Part shown: piece after piece, positions 15,930 to 24,290 of the stretch
Layout: every line of letters starts with the position of its first letter
Position numbering within the stretch: the first letter of the stretch is position 1
Origin: Streptomyces yatensis
Lineage (GTDB): Bacteria; Actinomycetota; Actinomycetes; Streptomycetales; Streptomycetaceae
Length of the DNA stretch: 64,000 nucleotides
Reading direction: 5' to 3'
NCBI RefSeq assembly: GCF_018069625.1
Contig: NZ_CP072941.1
Coordinates: forward strand, 5,456,001-5,520,000
Position numbers and translations under genes: made by a program
Notes under the pieces: model-generated
What the model was told of the DNA's origin: nothing
Database searches by the model: none
What the model saw: the letters and a program-made list of their open reading frames with translations, nothing else

Positions 15930-16585
15930 GCCACACCCTCACCGCCCTGTCCGCCGCCGCCCCGCTGGCCGCCGGATGGACCGTCCACGGACTCTGGCAG
16001 CACCATCTGATCGACCGCGCCGAACGCGACGACCTCACCGGCCTGCCCCGCCGGACAGCGTTCGAGAAAAGCGCCGCCCGGATACTCCGCAAGGCGCGGC
16101 GGGATGTCGTGGCGACCCTGGTGATTGACCTGGATGGCTTCAAGCAGGTCAACGACGTCCATGGGCATGCGGCCGGGGACACCGCGATCCGCGAGACCGG
16201 CCGGCGCCTGGCCCAGTGGGCCGAGCCCCTGGGCACCGTGGCACGGCTGGGCGGGGACGAGTTCGCCGCTGTCATCCGCTGCTCCGACCCCGACGCCTTG
16301 CGCGGGGAGCTGGTTCACCTGCACCAGTGGCTGTGCTCCCCGGTCACCTACGACGGACTGCTGCTGCCCCTGGGTGCCTCCATCGGCGCCTACCTCCACA
16401 CCCACCGCCCCGCTGTCGATCTGTCGGCGGCGCTGCGGGTGGCGGATGAGGCCATGTACGGGGTCAAGCAGACCGGCGGCGGCTGGTCCATCACCCACAC
16501 CCTCAACCCCTCGTACCGGACCGTCAACGGCCGTCGCGACGGCCGCCGTGGCACCGACCTCGATGCCGAAGGAGGTGCGCAGTGA
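15926..16585 (+). CDS. GGDEF-domain nucleotide cyclase (probable diguanylate cyclase)
   Basis: The 219-residue protein should make c-di-GMP from two GTP. All core motifs of an active enzyme are present: DLTGLPRRTAFE (36-47), the metal-binding LVIDLDGFKQVNDVHGHAAG (65-84) and an intact GGDEF at 109-113. The allosteric RxxD inhibition site that normally precedes it is missing (EPLG instead), so product inhibition is unlikely. There is no PAS or GAF sensor, only a short weakly hydrophobic N-terminus. Its stop overlaps the PycTM-like gene by 4 bp, suggesting the nucleotide acts on that membrane protein. In Streptomyces c-di-GMP also controls development through BldD, so interference with host signalling is an alternative. 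Confidence 0.9.
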   Translation: MSHTLTALSAAAPLAAGWTVHGLWQHHLIDRAERDDLTGLPRRTAFEKSAARILRKARRDVVATLVIDLDGFKQVNDVHGHAAGDTAIRETGRRLAQWAEPLGTVARLGGDEFAAVIRCSDPDALRGELVHLHQWLCSPVTYDGLLLPLGASIGAYLHTHRPAVDLSAALRVADEAMYGVKQTGGGWSITHTLNPSYRTVNGRRDGRRGTDLDAEGGAQ

Positions 16586-17073
16586 CCCCGGAGACGATGA
16601 CAGCCCCGGGGGCCGATGCCGTGCTGGCGGCCGCGCACGCGGAGGTGAAGACGGAGATCGGCCGCACGGACAGCAAGGCGTCGCTGCTGCTGGCTTTCAA
16701 CGGCGCCCTGCTGGCCGGGGTGTGGACCGTCGCCACCAGCCTGCCCCTCCCCCCGGCGGCACTGGCCATCGGCGCCGTGGGCGTCGTGCTGCTGGTGGCC
16801 TCGGTCGCCGTACTGCTGGCCGCGGTCCGCCCCAACCTCGGTGGCGCCCGGCCGAAGGGTTTCCCGCTGTGGGCGACGCTGCCCGCCGAGCAGCTGCGCG
16901 CGGCACTGCTCGCCGATGACCTGGGCGAGCATGTGGGCCGTCTGTCCCGGCTGGCGGTGGGCAAGTTTGCCCGGCTTCAGCGCGCGGTGGACCTCACCCG
17001 CGCCGCCGGTGCCGCGTTCACCGCCGCCGCGCTGGTCGCGGCCGCGCTGGCCCTGGTGGGAGGTGTCCGATGA
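16582..17073 (+). CDS. Pycsar-effector-like (PycTM/DUF5706) membrane protein
   Basis: The 163-residue protein begins with a helix containing the motif IGRTDSKASLLLAFNGALLA (26-45), the typical PycTM opening. It continues into hydrophobic helices at about 33-52 and 58-82, and ends in a third at about 141-160 after a soluble amphipathic stretch. PycTM proteins are effectors of Pycsar antiphage systems, where a cyclic pyrimidine nucleotide makes them impair the membrane. Here the partner gene (4-bp overlap) encodes a GGDEF enzyme instead of a uridylate/cytidylate cyclase. An alternative is a plain transfer-associated membrane protein. It also overlaps the Spd-like gene downstream. Confidence 0.75.
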   Translation: MTPETMTAPGADAVLAAAHAEVKTEIGRTDSKASLLLAFNGALLAGVWTVATSLPLPPAALAIGAVGVVLLVASVAVLLAAVRPNLGGARPKGFPLWATLPAEQLRAALLADDLGEHVGRLSRLAVGKFARLQRAVDLTRAAGAAFTAAALVAAALALVGGVR

Positions 17074-18674
17074 CCTCCTGGATGTTTGAGCTGTTCCCGG
17101 CCGCTCCGGGCTGGCTGTCGTGGGCCGCTCCGCTGGCTGCCGCCGTCCTGGTGCTCGCGCTCGCGGCGTGGGCGGTGGGGCGGTTGCGGCAGTCGGCGTG
17201 GCTGTCTGGCATCGGCCCTCAGGCCGTCGTGGCCCTCGGCGGCGTCGCGGTCTCCGTCCACGGTCTGTGGGGGTTCGCCACCGGCACTGCTGGACTGCCG
17301 GCATTGCTGGCGGTGGCGTTCATCGCGGTGTTCGATGCGGCGGAGATGACGCTGCTGGTGATGATGTACCGGGCGGCTGATCCGGAGGTGGGGTGGACGC
17401 CGGAGTTGCGGCTGATGCACCGCACCGCGTGGCTGCTGGTGTCCTTCTCGGCCGCGATGAACGCCGTCCACGCCCCGAACTGGTGGGCCCGCCCGGTCCT
17501 GGCCGCCATCCCCGGCCTGGCCGCCTGGCTGATCGAGCTGCAACTGCGCAGCAAGCTGCACCAGGAGCGCCCCGACCAGGACGAGACGGGTGGGCGGCCG
17601 GGCCCGGTCCGGCTGGTGGTGCTGCTGTGGCAGCACGCATGGGCCGGACTGTTCGCGCTGCTGGGCCTGGACGCCCGCACTTCCTCCTCCAGTGTCGCTC
17701 GCGCCGCGTTGGCGCAGCGGGCCGCGCACCGCGTCTACCGGCTCCGTCTGGCTCTGGAAACCGGGCCAGTCAAGGGGAGCTCCCGGTGGGCGCGGCGCCG
17801 GTTGCGGGGGTTGCGGCGCCGGGCGCAGAAGGCGCTGGATCGTGCCGATGTCGCCACCGACACCGGCCAGTCGCTGGCCTTGGTGCGCCGTCTGGCCGCG
17901 CTCACCCGCGCGGATGAGGTGGCTCGCCTGGACTATGCGGACGCCCCGGCGGTGCTGGCGCTGATCGAGGATCTGGCGGTCACCCCGGCTGCGGAGCGGT
18001 TGGAGTCCTCGCGCGCGGATGCCGCGCGGCAGGAAGCCGAAGCCGCGCGGGAGCGCGCGGAAGAGGCCCTGCGTACCGCGCAGCGAGACCTTGAATCGGT
18101 CCGTGAGGAGCACGCCGCGCTGCTTGAGCAGCGGCAGGGTGTGGATGGTGAGGTGGAGGCTGCGCGGCAGCGCGCGGAGGACGCGCGGCAGGCCGAGCAG
18201 GCCGCGCGGAAGCGCGCGGATGACCTGATCACTACCGCGCAGCAGGAAGCCGACCGCATCCGCACCACCGTCGAGGATGAGCAGCAGCACCTGAAGCGGC
18301 TCACCGCCGAGACCGACGCGTTCCAGCGGGCCTATAGCCAGGCGCAGACCGCGTTGCGGCAGGTCAGAGACCAAATCGAGGAAGCCGCCACACTGCGGGA
18401 CCGGCTGCTGGGGGACGTGGCCGAGCACTCCAGCGGCGATCCGGACCCGGTGTTCAAGTCCGAGGCCAAGCAAGCCGGATGGCAGCTCTACCAAACCAAG
18501 GTCACCTCCGGGAACGGGGCCGAGCCGAGCGCCGGGGAGCTGGCCGAGCGGTGCTCGGTGGATCCGGGGAACGCGCGGAACTGGCTGCGTGACTTTCGTG
18601 CCGCGCGCGCCGCGCAGCTCACCGCGCGCCAGCCGCGCGCTCTGACCGGTGTCAACGGCACCGATCGCTCATGA
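17070..18674 (+). CDS. Spd-like membrane protein with long coiled coil (DUF2637-like)
   Basis: The 534-residue protein has four membrane helices in its first ~155 residues (about 15-36, 49-70, 76-100 and 115-155), the layout of DUF2637/SpdB proteins of Streptomyces plasmids. A soluble helical region follows, then a long Ala/Glu/Arg coiled coil (about 310-445). Near the C-terminus is a helix-turn-helix-like segment (AGELAERCSVDPGNARNWLR, about 488-507). Spd proteins help spread an element within the recipient mycelium. Fusion of a membrane anchor, coiled coil and possible DNA-binding tail would suit tethering DNA at septal crosswalls. It overlaps genes on both sides by 4 bp. Confidence 0.8.
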   Translation: MTSWMFELFPAAPGWLSWAAPLAAAVLVLALAAWAVGRLRQSAWLSGIGPQAVVALGGVAVSVHGLWGFATGTAGLPALLAVAFIAVFDAAEMTLLVMMYRAADPEVGWTPELRLMHRTAWLLVSFSAAMNAVHAPNWWARPVLAAIPGLAAWLIELQLRSKLHQERPDQDETGGRPGPVRLVVLLWQHAWAGLFALLGLDARTSSSSVARAALAQRAAHRVYRLRLALETGPVKGSSRWARRRLRGLRRRAQKALDRADVATDTGQSLALVRRLAALTRADEVARLDYADAPAVLALIEDLAVTPAAERLESSRADAARQEAEAARERAEEALRTAQRDLESVREEHAALLEQRQGVDGEVEAARQRAEDARQAEQAARKRADDLITTAQQEADRIRTTVEDEQQHLKRLTAETDAFQRAYSQAQTALRQVRDQIEEAATLRDRLLGDVAEHSSGDPDPVFKSEAKQAGWQLYQTKVTSGNGAEPSAGELAERCSVDPGNARNWLRDFRAARAAQLTARQPRALTGVNGTDRS

Positions 18675-19006
18675 CGGCCCTGCCGGTCTACCGGTGGCAT
18701 CTGGCGCCGGACGGGCTGGCCACGCGCCGCCAGCTGCGCGCGATGAACCTGCGCCCCGGCGGCCAGGACGTCGTCGCGGAGCTCCAGCGGCCCCGCCGCA
18801 CGCGCGGGCCGCTGGTCGCATACCTGTACCGCATCGACCGGGCCAAGCCCGTCCGGCCCATGACCCCGGCGAAGTGGGCAGCGCTGGCCAAGGCGAACAC
18901 CGCCCGCCGCACCTGCCCCGCCTGCCGACGCGACGCCGGATACGTCATCCCGCCCTCACTCGGAACGTGCGTGAACTGCGCGCATTCGCTCGGCCTAGCT
19001 GCCTGA
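18671..19006 (+). CDS. RRQRL-motif zinc-binding protein
   Basis: The 111-residue protein shows LATRRQLRAMNLRPGGQDVV near the N-terminus (the RRQRL-like motif) and a C-terminal zinc ribbon with CPAC (about 86-89) and CVNC (about 102-105). This family is nearly confined to actinomycete conjugative elements, where it sits beside Spd and FtsK-type genes. It is coupled to the coiled-coil gene by a 4-bp overlap. Its precise task in transfer is not known. Confidence 0.82.
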   Translation: MTALPVYRWHLAPDGLATRRQLRAMNLRPGGQDVVAELQRPRRTRGPLVAYLYRIDRAKPVRPMTPAKWAALAKANTARRTCPACRRDAGYVIPPSLGTCVNCAHSLGLAA

Positions 19007-19063
19007 CCCACAGCCACCCGATTCCCAGTTCCCCACCAGCCCTGATGACAGGAAGGACCCACG

Positions 19064-19267
19064 GTGATTGCTCGGCTGTTCTCCGGCCGTACCTCCGTCC
19101 GTGAGCTGAAGCGTCTGCAACCGGATGAGCTGGCCGCCCAGGCGTACGACCACATCCAGAACGCGCAGATCGCCCACCAGAGCCACGACCCCGCCACGCT
19201 GACCACCGAAACGCAGCTGGCCACCGCGCTCCTGGCCCTGGCGGCCTACCTCAACAAGTCCAAGTGA
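19064..19267 (+). CDS. Small helical protein (67 aa)
   Basis: GTG 19064 follows GGAAGGA. The sequence is helical (VRELKRLQPDELAAQAYDHI, then TLTTETQLATALLALAAYLN) with no membrane segment. Such proteins are common between the zinc-ribbon and translocase genes of AICEs. No function known. Confidence 0.65.
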   Translation: MIARLFSGRTSVRELKRLQPDELAAQAYDHIQNAQIAHQSHDPATLTTETQLATALLALAAYLNKSK

Positions 19268-19343
19268 CGCACCAGGCGGCCCCGGCCCGCTGTCCAGGCC
19301 CGGCCGGGGCCGCCCTCCTTGCTCCTGGAAAGGAGTGTGACCA

Positions 19344-21044
19344 GTGTCCGACACCATCCTGACCGCCGACGAGACCGCGACCGATGACGAACAGATCCCC
19401 GACGCACCATCCGCACCCGACCACGCCCCGGCGGCCGAGCCGGAGGTTCCGGGTGGTGGGCTGGCACATACGCCGGGCGGCCTTCCTGCTGTTCCGCTGA
19501 CGGTCATCGGCGCCAACAGCACCGTTGCCGCCGTATCCGCCTCCGTCCTGACCGCCGGAGCCCCCATCACGGGTCTGGCGGCCGCCGGCATCGCCGCGAC
19601 CGCAGCCGGTGCCGCAGCACTGCGCCGCCGGGCCACGGCCAAGCAGCACGCCAACCGTGCTGGCAGGCACCCCGGAGGTGGGAAGACCGGCCCCCGCGCC
19701 GGTCGTACCGGCTTCGGATCGAACGGCCGCCGTGCCCGGCACGGCTCCAGCACGGGTCACGGCGGTACTGGCCGAGCCGGAGGCACGCCCCGGGGCCGAG
19801 GCTCCCATGCGGCCCCGGGCAGTGCGAACCCCAGTGGGGCCAGGTCGCTGCGCGCGGCAGGTCAGGCGGCCAAGCTCCGGGCGGCCGAGGCTGGCCGCAG
19901 CCCCAGGGGCGTCAAGGGCGCGTTCGGCGCGGTCAAGGCGGCCCGTGCGGACCGTCAGGCGGCCGCCCCCACGCGTGCTGAGCGGCGCCGTCAGGACACC
20001 GCCGACCGGCGGAACCTCAGCGACGCTCGCCGCGCAGCCAAGGCCGCCCGGAAGGCCGAGAAGCGGGCAACCAGGAGCAAAGGCTCCAGCGGCCGGGGGT
20101 CGGGAGGCAAGGGGTTGGGCTTGTCCAAATCCCCGAGGTCCAAGGCGGCCGGTGGCCGCGCCCCGCGTGCCAGGGGCGGGGGCATCAGGGGCCTGGTGGG
20201 TTCGGCTCGGGAGCGGATGCGGCAGGCCATGCGCCGGATGCGCTCACGCGTCCGCACGGCCAAGGATGAGCGCACCGCGCGGCGGCTGGCGGGGATGCGG
20301 GAGCTGCGGAAACGGGCGTGGGCCCGGTGGCGGTTGTGGCGGCGGCTGACCGCCTCCGCGCTGCGCTGCTACGGCCGCAAAGTGCTGGCTGCCGCGATCA
20401 GTGTGCCGTTCTTCGCCCTCGGGATGATCACCCACCCGATCGGGGTCCGGCTCGGCTGGCGCTGGCTGATGTGGCCCGGGCAGCGCGTGTACGCCCGGTT
20501 GGCCGCCGCAGCGCGGCGGACCCGGGAAGACCGCGACATCACCATCCGCGCCGAGTACAAGGCCACGCTCGACAACGCCGCCGCTGCCGAGGACGAGGAG
20601 CCGATCGGCTCCAGGGTCCGGCGCGCTCCCCGCAGCCACCACGCCTACGCAGGCACCAGCACAGGAGGTTCCACCACCATGTCCACCACCGCCGGGCCCG
20701 GCTTCCTGTTCAACGAGTCGGCATCCGAGATGGAATCCGCGGCGAAGAACTACGACCCGGACGGCATGATGCACGTCCACGACACCATCAAGGGCTTCCC
20801 CGAAGCGCTGGCGAGCGTGGCGAACACCTTCGCCATCCTCGCCCAGAAGTCGGACGAGGAATTCCCGCTGGAGCCGGAAGTCGGCACCTCCCTGGACGCG
20901 ATCTACCAGGCGCTGCAACTGGCCATCGATGAGGCCGAGGACGCGTTCACAACCTTCCGCGTGGTCCACGAGCAGGACATCCGGCGCCACGAGGAGCCCC
21001 GCAACAACGCCGAAGAGGGCTGGGACACCACCAATAACCAGTAG
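19344..21044 (+). CDS. Large basic membrane-associated transfer protein
   Basis: GTG 19344 follows AAGGAG. The 566-residue product has an acidic N-terminus, a hydrophobic Ala-rich stretch (about 50-95), a ~230-residue Arg/Lys/Gly/Ala-rich low-complexity region likely to bind DNA, and a helix pair near 345-380 (VLAAAISVPFFALGMITH). The last ~120 residues form an acidic soluble domain. That last domain begins at an in-frame ATG (20679) with its own AGGAGG, so a shorter product is probably made too. It directly precedes the FtsK translocase and may link pump, membrane and DNA. I do not recognise a named family. Confidence 0.72.
   Translation: MSDTILTADETATDDEQIPDAPSAPDHAPAAEPEVPGGGLAHTPGGLPAVPLTVIGANSTVAAVSASVLTAGAPITGLAAAGIAATAAGAAALRRRATAKQHANRAGRHPGGGKTGPRAGRTGFGSNGRRARHGSSTGHGGTGRAGGTPRGRGSHAAPGSANPSGARSLRAAGQAAKLRAAEAGRSPRGVKGAFGAVKAARADRQAAAPTRAERRRQDTADRRNLSDARRAAKAARKAEKRATRSKGSSGRGSGGKGLGLSKSPRSKAAGGRAPRARGGGIRGLVGSARERMRQAMRRMRSRVRTAKDERTARRLAGMRELRKRAWARWRLWRRLTASALRCYGRKVLAAAISVPFFALGMITHPIGVRLGWRWLMWPGQRVYARLAAAARRTREDRDITIRAEYKATLDNAAAAEDEEPIGSRVRRAPRSHHAYAGTSTGGSTTMSTTAGPGFLFNESASEMESAAKNYDPDGMMHVHDTIKGFPEALASVANTFAILAQKSDEEFPLEPEVGTSLDAIYQALQLAIDEAEDAFTTFRVVHEQDIRRHEEPRNNAEEGWDTTNNQ
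20663..20681 (+). promoter_or_regulatory. Internal ribosome-binding site and start inside the basic transfer protein gene
   Basis: AGGAGG at 20663-20668 lies 10 nt before an in-frame ATG at 20679. Translation from there would give a 121-residue acidic protein beginning MSTTAGPGFLFNESASEMES, identical to the C-terminal domain of the larger product. Confidence 0.6.
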
Positions 21045-21123
21045 AGCCCTCGCCGCTACTCCGCACGGGCCCGCACACCCCCCGGTGTGCGGGCCCGACC
21101 TCTTTCCCCGTCTGGAGCCGGAC

Positions 21124-23478
21124 ATGACGACGCAGGAAACGATGAGCCGAGAACCCCGCAGCCCGAAGAAACTCAACCTCAACAGCACCAAGAAGACCAA
21201 GACCCCCGGCGCCAGCAGCACGCTGCCGCCGCTGGACTGGGCCCGCAGCCACGGCCCCATCACCGGAGCCCTGTCCGCGACGACCGGCGCGGCGGCGGCC
21301 GCGCTGCTGGGCACCGCGACCGGGATGCCCGAGGGCTGGCCGCTGCTGATCGGCGCCGCCGGAGCCGTGGGCCACGGCATCGGCCACAGCGTCCGCCGCA
21401 AACTCACCCTCCGCACCGCCGTCGCCCGTGCCGCGTCCTGGCTCGTGGCCGGAGGCTGGACCACCTGGGCCATGGCCCACGGGCCGCTGTCCTGGGCGGC
21501 GGCCGGATCACTGGCCGCGCTCGGGGTGGGCATCGGGGCGGCCGCCTCCCACACCGCCGCCTGGGAAGAAGTCGCCGAAGAGGAGCGGTTCACCGCCGAG
21601 GCGCGGGCCGCCGCTGCTGAGATGGATGGCCGCCGTCGCGTGATCGCCGCTGAGTGGCAGGACCGCGTCCGCCGGGTCTGCATGGCGGACGTGAAGGTCG
21701 TGGCGGTGGAGTTCTGGGAGACCGGCGCCGGATTCTCCGTCGAGGCCGAGCTGCCCGGCGGCGGGGTGACCTGGGACCGCATCAGCTCCCGCTCCCGCGC
21801 CCTGGCCGCCGACGCCCGCCTGCCGCTCGGGTGCACCGTCCACGTCGAGGAAGGCGCCGCACAAGGGCTGGTCGTCTTCGACGTGATGACCAAGAACATC
21901 ATGCGGGAAGAGAAGCTCTACCCCGAGGACTACAGCCCCCTGTCGATCCTCACCGGGATCCCCTGGTGCCTGCGCCCGAACGGGGAGGAAATCCGGGTCT
22001 TCCTCCGGGAGGCGTGCGCGCTGCTGCTCGGCCCGCCCGGCTCGGGCAAGTCCACGTTCATGGACGTCATCCTCGCCGGATTCGCCCGCTGCACCGACGT
22101 CCTCACCTGGGTCATCGACCTCAAACAGGGCGCCATCGGCATCCCCTGGGTCACGCCCTGGCTGGAAGCACAAGGGCTCATCGAGCCGGACGACCCGGAC
22201 AACCCCGCCCCGGCCGGCACCCGGCCCGGGGTGGACTGGCTCGCGGCCACGCCGAAGGAAGCGATCCGGATGCTCAAGGGCGCGCTGCGCATCAACAAGG
22301 CCCGTCAGCTGCGGTATCAGAAGCTGATGCGGCAGCAGGACACCACCCTGCTGCCCATCTCGCCCGAGTTGCCGCAGATCGAGATCGTCATCGATGAGGG
22401 TGCCGAGGCGCTGGCGCACGCCAACAACCGGCGCGAGCCGGAGAAACGGGAGCTGGCCGAACTCATCAAGGAAGTCATGCGCACCACCCGCGCGATGGGC
22501 CTCCGCAAGGTGCTCACCGCCGTGGACGGCAACCTCAACACGATCGGCGACACCGTGGTCAAGCGGTTCTCCCCGCTGTCCATCGCGCTGACCTCCGGCG
22601 AGAACTCCGGCCACAACGTTGGCAAGCTCTTCCCCAAGGTGCGCATCGACAGCAACCAGCTCAACGAGAAGGGCGCCGGCATCATCGGCGACAGCGGCGC
22701 CAACGGCTTCGCCCCCACCGAATTCAAGGGCTGGAAGTCCCTCCCGTCCATGGTGCGCCGCGTGGTCCTCGCCACCAACGACCGCCGCCCCACCCTCGAT
22801 CAGGTCTCGGTCGAGGCGGCCGGTGAGGACTACCGTGAGCGGTGGAGCCAGGCGCGGGCAGGCTGGCTGGCCACGGCCGCCGAGGCCGTCAGGAACGGCG
22901 AGACCGATGACGATCAGGCGCCCGGCGCGGCCGGAACGACGACCGCTGTCCTGGACAAGCCCGAACCGTCCGGGGCCGGTGACGACAGCGGGCGTCGGCA
23001 CAGGTCGCTGAACCTGTCCTACCAGCGCCAGGGCCAGGGGGAGGACCCGGATGAGCTCGCTGCCCGGTTCCTCGCCGAGATCGATCAGACCTACGGCACC
23101 ACCGAGGAACCCGACCGCACCCGCCGCACCGACCGGCAGCGGCCCCGCGGCCTCAACCTCTCCTACAGCCGCACCAACCCCCAGGAGAACAGCGACACCA
23201 CCGAGGATGGCGACGGGTCCGAGCGCGTACCGCCGCTGCTCCAGCGCGCGTACGACGCGGTGAGGGCCGCGGGCGGGCGGATGCACACCGCCGACCTCGC
23301 CGAGCAACTCGGCCTCGCCGCCACCGAACTGGGCACCGAGCTCGGCCGCATCCTGCGCGCGGTGGGCGTCGAGCGGCCCGGCAAAGGCACCGTGCGCGTC
23401 GGCAAGAGCGAGCCGCGTACCGGCTACCTCGCCGAGACCCTCGCCGAAGCCATCCGCCGCTACCGCGACGCACGGTAA
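21124..23478 (+). CDS. FtsK/SpoIIIE-type conjugal DNA translocase (TraB/TraSA-like)
   Basis: This is the motor that moves double-stranded DNA between hyphae. ATG 21124 (GGAG ahead) gives 784 residues; the frame is open further upstream but without character. Helices near 50-130 anchor it in the membrane. The ATPase has Walker A GPPGSGKS at 303-310 and Walker B IEIVIDE at 419-425. The C-terminus is a winged helix (about 700-784; RMHTADLAEQLGLAATELGT), as in TraB proteins that read 8-bp repeats. Three near-copies of L-N-L-S/N (KKLNLN, RSLNLSYQR and RGLNLSYSR) mark a linker repeat. A repeat-rich non-coding stretch follows at once and is the likely recognition locus. Confidence 0.93.
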   Translation: MTTQETMSREPRSPKKLNLNSTKKTKTPGASSTLPPLDWARSHGPITGALSATTGAAAAALLGTATGMPEGWPLLIGAAGAVGHGIGHSVRRKLTLRTAVARAASWLVAGGWTTWAMAHGPLSWAAAGSLAALGVGIGAAASHTAAWEEVAEEERFTAEARAAAAEMDGRRRVIAAEWQDRVRRVCMADVKVVAVEFWETGAGFSVEAELPGGGVTWDRISSRSRALAADARLPLGCTVHVEEGAAQGLVVFDVMTKNIMREEKLYPEDYSPLSILTGIPWCLRPNGEEIRVFLREACALLLGPPGSGKSTFMDVILAGFARCTDVLTWVIDLKQGAIGIPWVTPWLEAQGLIEPDDPDNPAPAGTRPGVDWLAATPKEAIRMLKGALRINKARQLRYQKLMRQQDTTLLPISPELPQIEIVIDEGAEALAHANNRREPEKRELAELIKEVMRTTRAMGLRKVLTAVDGNLNTIGDTVVKRFSPLSIALTSGENSGHNVGKLFPKVRIDSNQLNEKGAGIIGDSGANGFAPTEFKGWKSLPSMVRRVVLATNDRRPTLDQVSVEAAGEDYRERWSQARAGWLATAAEAVRNGETDDDQAPGAAGTTTAVLDKPEPSGAGDDSGRRHRSLNLSYQRQGQGEDPDELAARFLAEIDQTYGTTEEPDRTRRTDRQRPRGLNLSYSRTNPQENSDTTEDGDGSERVPPLLQRAYDAVRAAGGRMHTADLAEQLGLAATELGTELGRILRAVGVERPGKGTVRVGKSEPRTGYLAETLAEAIRRYRDAR

Positions 23479-23510
23479 CCGGTACCCCTCCCACACGCCG
23501 ACTCCCACGC

Positions 23511-23676
23511 CCCCCACAACGGCCCCCACAGGCCCTGTGGGGGTCCCACACCCTGTGGGGGCCTGTGACCTGCATGTGGGGGCTGTGGGAGTCCCACACA
23601 GCCACCCACGAATCCGCCCCTCAGACGGATTCAGGCGGCTTCAACCCCCTTCCACAACAACCGTGGGACCCCCACA
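23511..23676. repeat. TGTGGGGG repeat cluster, candidate transfer locus (clt)
   Basis: The 240-bp gap after the translocase gene holds TGTGGGGG at 23536, 23554 and 23575, a variant TGTGGGAG at 23584, and the complement CCCCCACA at 23511, 23523 and 23669. The last three direct units are spaced 18 and 21 bp apart, and pairs also form hairpins. TraB-type pumps bind 8-bp repeats through their winged helix, so this is a candidate clt. A replication origin is the alternative. Confidence 0.7.
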
Positions 23677-23716
23677 CCCGCACAACCTCACTTGTCACGT
23701 TCAGTAAGGAGCTGCC

Positions 23717-23908
23717 GTGATCGTCTCCATGTCCACCGTCCTCCTCCTCGGAGCTCTCCTGGGCCTCATGCTCCGCAACCGCGCCCTCGGTGCTGGCGGT
23801 GCCACCATCGCCGCGCTCTTCGGTTTCTGCCTCGCCTCGACCGGCGCCGCCCCCACGATCAACGACGCCTTGCAGTCCCTCGCGGAGTCCCTGGGCCGCA
23901 TCGGCTGA
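23717..23908 (+). CDS. Small Spd-like membrane protein (63 aa)
   Basis: GTG 23717 follows AAGGAG. It has two hydrophobic helices (about 5-20 and 25-45) and a short amphipathic tail (INDALQSLAESLGRIG). It has the size and place of the small spread proteins downstream of the translocase in Streptomyces elements. Confidence 0.7.
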   Translation: MIVSMSTVLLLGALLGLMLRNRALGAGGATIAALFGFCLASTGAAPTINDALQSLAESLGRIG

Positions 23909-23952
23909 CACGCCACCGCCACCGCCCGCACTGAACCGCCCAGGAGGCATCC

Positions 23953-24276
23953 GTGCAGCAGCCCGACCCACACCACACGATCCCGGGCGACCTCGCCCCG
24001 CACATACCCGCCGACGTCTACCAGCGCGCACAGGCCACCGGACAGCCGGTCGTCATCGTCGTCAACGGCACCGACCCGAGCGGCTTCCCGTGGCGGCGCG
24101 TGCTGATCCCGTTCGCGATCGCCGGGGCGGTCGTCGCCGGGGGCTGGGGGCTGGCCGCCGCCCTGTGCTGGCTGATGGACGTCGCCGCCCACACCGCAAC
24201 GGCTATTGCCGGGGCCGTCGCCGGACCCCTCGGAGTCGGCGGTATCACCCTCAAGCTCGTCCAGTCCAAGAAGTGA
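23953..24276 (+). CDS. Spd-like membrane protein (107 aa)
   Basis: GTG 23953 follows GGAGGC. The N-terminal ~48 residues are soluble (HTIPGDLAPHIPADVYQRAQ...VVIVVNG). They are followed by a hydrophobic hairpin (about 50-90) and a basic end (KLVQSKK). It resembles Spd-type proteins that help intramycelial spread. It lies 14 bp before the P-loop kinase gene. Confidence 0.68.
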   Translation: MQQPDPHHTIPGDLAPHIPADVYQRAQATGQPVVIVVNGTDPSGFPWRRVLIPFAIAGAVVAGGWGLAAALCWLMDVAAHTATAIAGAVAGPLGVGGITLKLVQSKK

Positions 24277-24290
24277 GGAAAGCCCACCAC

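Noticed and set aside
20929..21123. N-terminal extension of the FtsK-type translocase frame
   Set aside because: The 65 extra residues are Arg/Pro/Thr filler overlapping the upstream gene in another phase. ATG 21124 has GGAG and a normal N-terminus.
21508..23529. 673-codon minus-strand frame opposite the translocase
   Set aside because: It is a shadow of the translocase gene; there is no domain and no start signal.
23521..23600. Simple terminator reading of the TGTGGGGG hairpins
   Set aside because: Stem-loops do form, but the multiple same-direction units at 18-21 bp spacing and the lack of T-runs fit a protein-binding array better.
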